This document shows, piece by piece, positions 61,974 through 64,000 of a stretch of DNA of 64,000 nt (positions are counted from its first letter, which is position 1; each line of letters opens with the position of its first letter). The notes under the pieces are model-generated. The model had not been told where the DNA came from, did not search any database, and saw only the letters and a list, made by a program, of their open reading frames with translations. A program made the translations under genes and the position numbers. The DNA is from Desulfobaculum bizertense DSM 18034. GTDB lineage: Bacteria > Desulfobacterota > Desulfovibrionia > Desulfovibrionales > Desulfovibrionaceae. The DNA lies in NCBI RefSeq assembly GCF_900167065.1, contig NZ_FUYA01000001.1, positions 186,001-250,000 of the forward strand, read 5' to 3'.

Positions 61974-62249
61974 CTAGTCTACGCTAAACTGAGCTTTGCG
62001 TGGGGGTCTTCCCGGCGGTCGGGACGGACTGGGAAGAAGGTGTCGCGGCACTCCCAGCGCAACGAGCTGTTCAATACGTTTGGCAGGAGACCGGTTCCCT
62101 TTCACTATGTGTGTCATCATGGAAGGGTGGACTCCAATCATGTGTGCAAGGTCTTTCATTTGTACGTCATGGTACGCTAACCAAGCGCGAAGCGCTGCTT
62201 GACGATTAGCGGGGGCACGGTCAACGATTTTACCTAACTGTTTTTGCAT
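61974..62249 (-). CDS. Small helix-turn-helix (XRE-like) regulator
   Basis: 91 residues with a Cro/XRE-type HTH (about 20-65; LRAWLAYHDVQMKDLAHMIGV then HPSMMTHIVKG) and a proline-rich basic tail. ATG 62249 has GAGGGAA; longer in-frame starts cross into the divergent gene. It is divergent from a CI-like repressor gene 82 bases away, an arrangement like a phage switch, although no phage structural or integrase gene is in view. Confidence 0.82.
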   Translation of the reverse strand: MQKQLGKIVDRAPANRQAALRAWLAYHDVQMKDLAHMIGVHPSMMTHIVKGNRSPAKRIEQLVALGVPRHLLPSPSRPPGRPPRKAQFSVD

Positions 62250-62331
62250 GAAATTCCCTCTTCGGGATGGACTATATAGATTAGCAGATATGCTTGTCAA
62301 GAACGAAGAGTGGGATCTGAGGACAAGACGA

Positions 62332-63054
62332 ATGAGCAAGATTAGTTCTAAGTATGGGCAAGGCTTTGTGCAGGTTGTGGAGCGCATTAAAGATGCGACA
62401 TCCACCCGCACCCAGGTCGAGCTTGCAAACGTGCTGGGCATCCGTCAGTCCAGCATTTCTGATGCAAAGCGACGCGACTCTGTGCCTGCTGACTGGTTTT
62501 TGACCCTGTTCCGCAAGTTTGGTCTTAATCCAGACTGGCTGGCCATGGGCCGGGGACCGAAGTACATCAAGACCAAAGAAGGCTATCAGCCTTTTGACCA
62601 GCCTGCGCTTTCTGAAACGCTTCACGAAGAAGGAACGTCCTACGGCGATCCTATGGCTGCAGGTCAGGTTGTTTCCTATTATGGCATGTCTGGCGATCTG
62701 ACTGAAAAAGGTCAGTGGAAGCCCATCGCTAAAGGAAAAATCATTATTCCGTCCAGCTTCAACCGTGACTCCCTTCTGGTTGTTCAGGTTGATGGTTCCG
62801 GCATGGAACCCCTGATTCGCCGTAAGGCTATCATTGGTCTGGATCGCGATCAGAAGTCTGTGACTTCTGGAGAAATTTACGGCGTCCTGGTACCTTTTGA
62901 GGGATTGGTCCTGCGCCGGATCTACTTTGACTCTCAGGCCAACCTGTTTGTCCTGAAAGCAGAAAATCCGAATCACGTTGACCAGCACATTTCCATTGAA
63001 GACTACAGTGAAAAAGTTGTTGGCCGCATGGTCTGGATGATGCAGGAAGCGTAA
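62332..63054 (+). CDS. CI-like repressor with S24-like domain lacking the catalytic dyad
   Basis: 240 residues: N-terminal CI-type HTH (about 10-70, TQVELANVLGIRQSSISDAKRR) and a C-terminal S24/LexA-like domain (about 120-238). The usual G-x-S-M autocleavage Ser is Gly157 (sequence DGSGMEP, 154-160), and the dyad Lys position (V-K-R) is Leu194 (VLRR). It should therefore not self-cleave. ATG 62332 has GAGGACAAG; an upstream in-frame ATG at 62248 overlaps the divergent gene's start. A terminator follows. Confidence 0.87.
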   Translation: MSKISSKYGQGFVQVVERIKDATSTRTQVELANVLGIRQSSISDAKRRDSVPADWFLTLFRKFGLNPDWLAMGRGPKYIKTKEGYQPFDQPALSETLHEEGTSYGDPMAAGQVVSYYGMSGDLTEKGQWKPIAKGKIIIPSSFNRDSLLVVQVDGSGMEPLIRRKAIIGLDRDQKSVTSGEIYGVLVPFEGLVLRRIYFDSQANLFVLKAENPNHVDQHISIEDYSEKVVGRMVWMMQEA

Positions 63055-63106
63055 GCAGTTAAGAATTCCTGCCCACAAGCTTTTGCGCGTGCAGTAATTG
63101 TGTATG

Positions 63107-63141
63107 GACGAGCCTTTCTTTACGGAAGGCTCGTCTTTTTT
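63107..63141 (+). terminator. Terminator of the CI-like repressor gene
   Basis: GACGAGCCTTTC/GGAAGGCTCGTC (one mismatch) and six T. Confidence 0.88.
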
Positions 63142-63360
63142 GTGCTGTATTTTCTATATGAAATAGACAAAGCTTTATTTGTTATAATCAGAATTTCTAA
63201 AGACTTGTTCGCTAAAGCTTAACGTGAGGGCGTTTGGCAAGTGAGGGACTTTTCAGTAAGTGCAAGAGGCGCCTGGGTTGTACTCTTGGGTGAGGGCACG
63301 ATACAGTACAGTGCCTTGTTGCGCGAAAACGCATGATGACTCTAACTTTCGGATGAGCAC
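63142..63360 (+). other. Leader/intergenic region with three TGAGGG motifs
   Basis: A TATAAT box at 63183-63188 (no good -35) is followed by about 150 bases with TGAGGG at 63225, 63242 and 63291. Short inverted repeats (AACG/CGTT, CAAGAG/CTCTTG, GGCAC/GTGCC) are present. It may be a structured leader of the downstream membrane-protein gene; no known class was recognised. Confidence 0.3.
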
Positions 63361-64000
63361 ATGGATTGGAATACCCTTTGGCACGGCCTTGGTTGGCCAC
63401 TGTGCCGCCTCATGTTTTTTATTTCTCTTGGTCTGCTGATTGGTAACCTTATTGAGGCTTTGAACTGGACTCGTGCTGTGGCGCGTGTTGCAGAACCAAT
63501 TACGCGCATTGCGCACCTCAAGGATATTACTGGCGCAAGTTTTTCAATGGCGTTTTTTTCGGGCGTCACTGCGAATACGATGCTGGCCGAGGCGCATGAG
63601 CAGGGGAAGCTGTCAGATAAAGAGCTGATGATCTCGAATCTTTTTAACAGCTTGCCAACGTATTTTTTGCATATGCCAACGCTGTTCTTCATCACGGTGC
63701 CGTTTATTGGGAAAGCGGCCGCGGTGTATGTTGGGCTGACCCTGTGCGCCGCGTTTTTGCGGACGCTGTTTATTATTGGTCTGGGGCGTCTTGCCCTGCC
63801 ACCGCTGGAGCCGGGCTGTGTGCCCTGCCGTCTGGAGGAACATGCCAGCACGGACTGGAATGCCGCGCTGCGCAAGACGTGGATGCGCTTCAAAAAACGT
63901 ATCCGCAAGATTACCCGCATCACGATTCCGATCTTTGTCGCGATCTTTTTCCTGAAGCGTTACGGGGCGTTTGAGGCTCTGGAAGGCTTTCTGGGCGCGC
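63361..64000 (+). CDS. Nucleoside-recognition (Gate) domain membrane protein, 3'-truncated by window end
   Basis: The open frame from ATG 63361 runs off the window (213 residues visible). Several hydrophobic helices are seen (about 15-33, 57-70, 95-120, 126-145, 190-205) with MFFISLGLLIGNLIEALNW, FSMAFFSGVTANTML and NSLPTYFLHMPTLFF. That pattern matches the Gate/nucleoside-recognition family (SpmA, FeoB core). The substrate is unknown. A GGATGAG run 4-10 bases upstream supports the start. Confidence 0.75.
   Translation, partial: MDWNTLWHGLGWPLCRLMFFISLGLLIGNLIEALNWTRAVARVAEPITRIAHLKDITGASFSMAFFSGVTANTMLAEAHEQGKLSDKELMISNLFNSLPTYFLHMPTLFFITVPFIGKAAAVYVGLTLCAAFLRTLFIIGLGRLALPPLEPGCVPCRLEEHASTDWNAALRKTWMRFKKRIRKITRITIPIFVAIFFLKRYGAFEALEGFLGA

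Noticed and set aside
61974-63054. Divergent XRE/CI-like pair taken as part of a prophage
   Set aside because: No integrase, attachment site or phage structural genes occur in view, and housekeeping hflKC lies directly beside it.

Overview
The window comes from a Desulfovibrionaceae-like sulfate-reducing bacterium. The main evidence is a complete Qrc complex operon (qrcABCD, the periplasmic cytochrome c3:menaquinone reductase of sulfate reducers). A class I cytochrome c553, a cc(o/b)o3-type oxygen reductase cluster, tungsten-type aldehyde:ferredoxin oxidoreductase genes and an hgcAB mercury-methylation gene pair support it. No rRNA, tRNA, CRISPR array or transposase was seen. All calls come from reading the sequence; no database search was run.

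Layout. 1-6.1 kb: gap, a tiny hydrophobic peptide gene, a four-PAS histidine kinase, rfbC and a bifunctional GDP-mannose/PMI gene. 6.1-11.2 kb: the qrc operon behind a hairpin-rich leader. 11.7-14.5 kb: a hydantoinase/NCS1 permease pair. 15.0-16.8 kb: hgcA-hgcB with a clear sigma-70-type promoter. 16.8-24.3 kb: lipid A genes (sugar dehydrogenase, lpxB), comEC, a SLOG-like gene, a WbaP-type sugar transferase and a small exported protein. 24.5-29 kb: an orphan exported protein and putA. 29-31.8 kb: the phage-shock genes pspF/pspABC with a sigma-54 promoter. 31.9-37.4 kb: a tandemly duplicated unit of sigma-28-like promoter, chemoreceptor and structured repeat. 37.5-44.4 kb: an oxygen-reductase operon (c553, long Sco, CoxA/C/D/B, CtaB, DUF4079-like). 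44.5-48.6 kb: RNase J, PlsC and a BioD/DRTGG protein. 49-51 kb: an HBM-type chemoreceptor. 51.6-58 kb (minus strand): rnhA, a TPM-like protein, and an unusual run of ferredoxin, aldehyde oxidoreductase, periplasmic adaptor, ABC ATPase and permease. 58-64 kb: algC, hflKC, two divergent regulators and a truncated Gate-domain membrane protein.

The most striking non-coding feature is a family of five 435-540 bp intergenic repeats, all in the same orientation (11251-11693, 34189-34655, 36929-37413, 46949-47383, 51058-51600). Each is a chain of hairpins whose paired arms change together between copies. That is the signature of selection on a folded structure rather than on primary sequence. Three copies directly follow chemoreceptor stop codons.

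Functionally, qrc links periplasmic H2/formate oxidation to menaquinone. The caa3-like cluster with c553 would remove oxygen. hgcAB suggests methylmercury production, although the HgcA cap-helix motif is a variant. The Psp genes, HflKC, RNase J and MacAB-like exporter deal with envelope stress and housekeeping. ManC, AlgC, RfbC, WbaP, LpxB and the sugar dehydrogenase make surface polysaccharide and lipid A.
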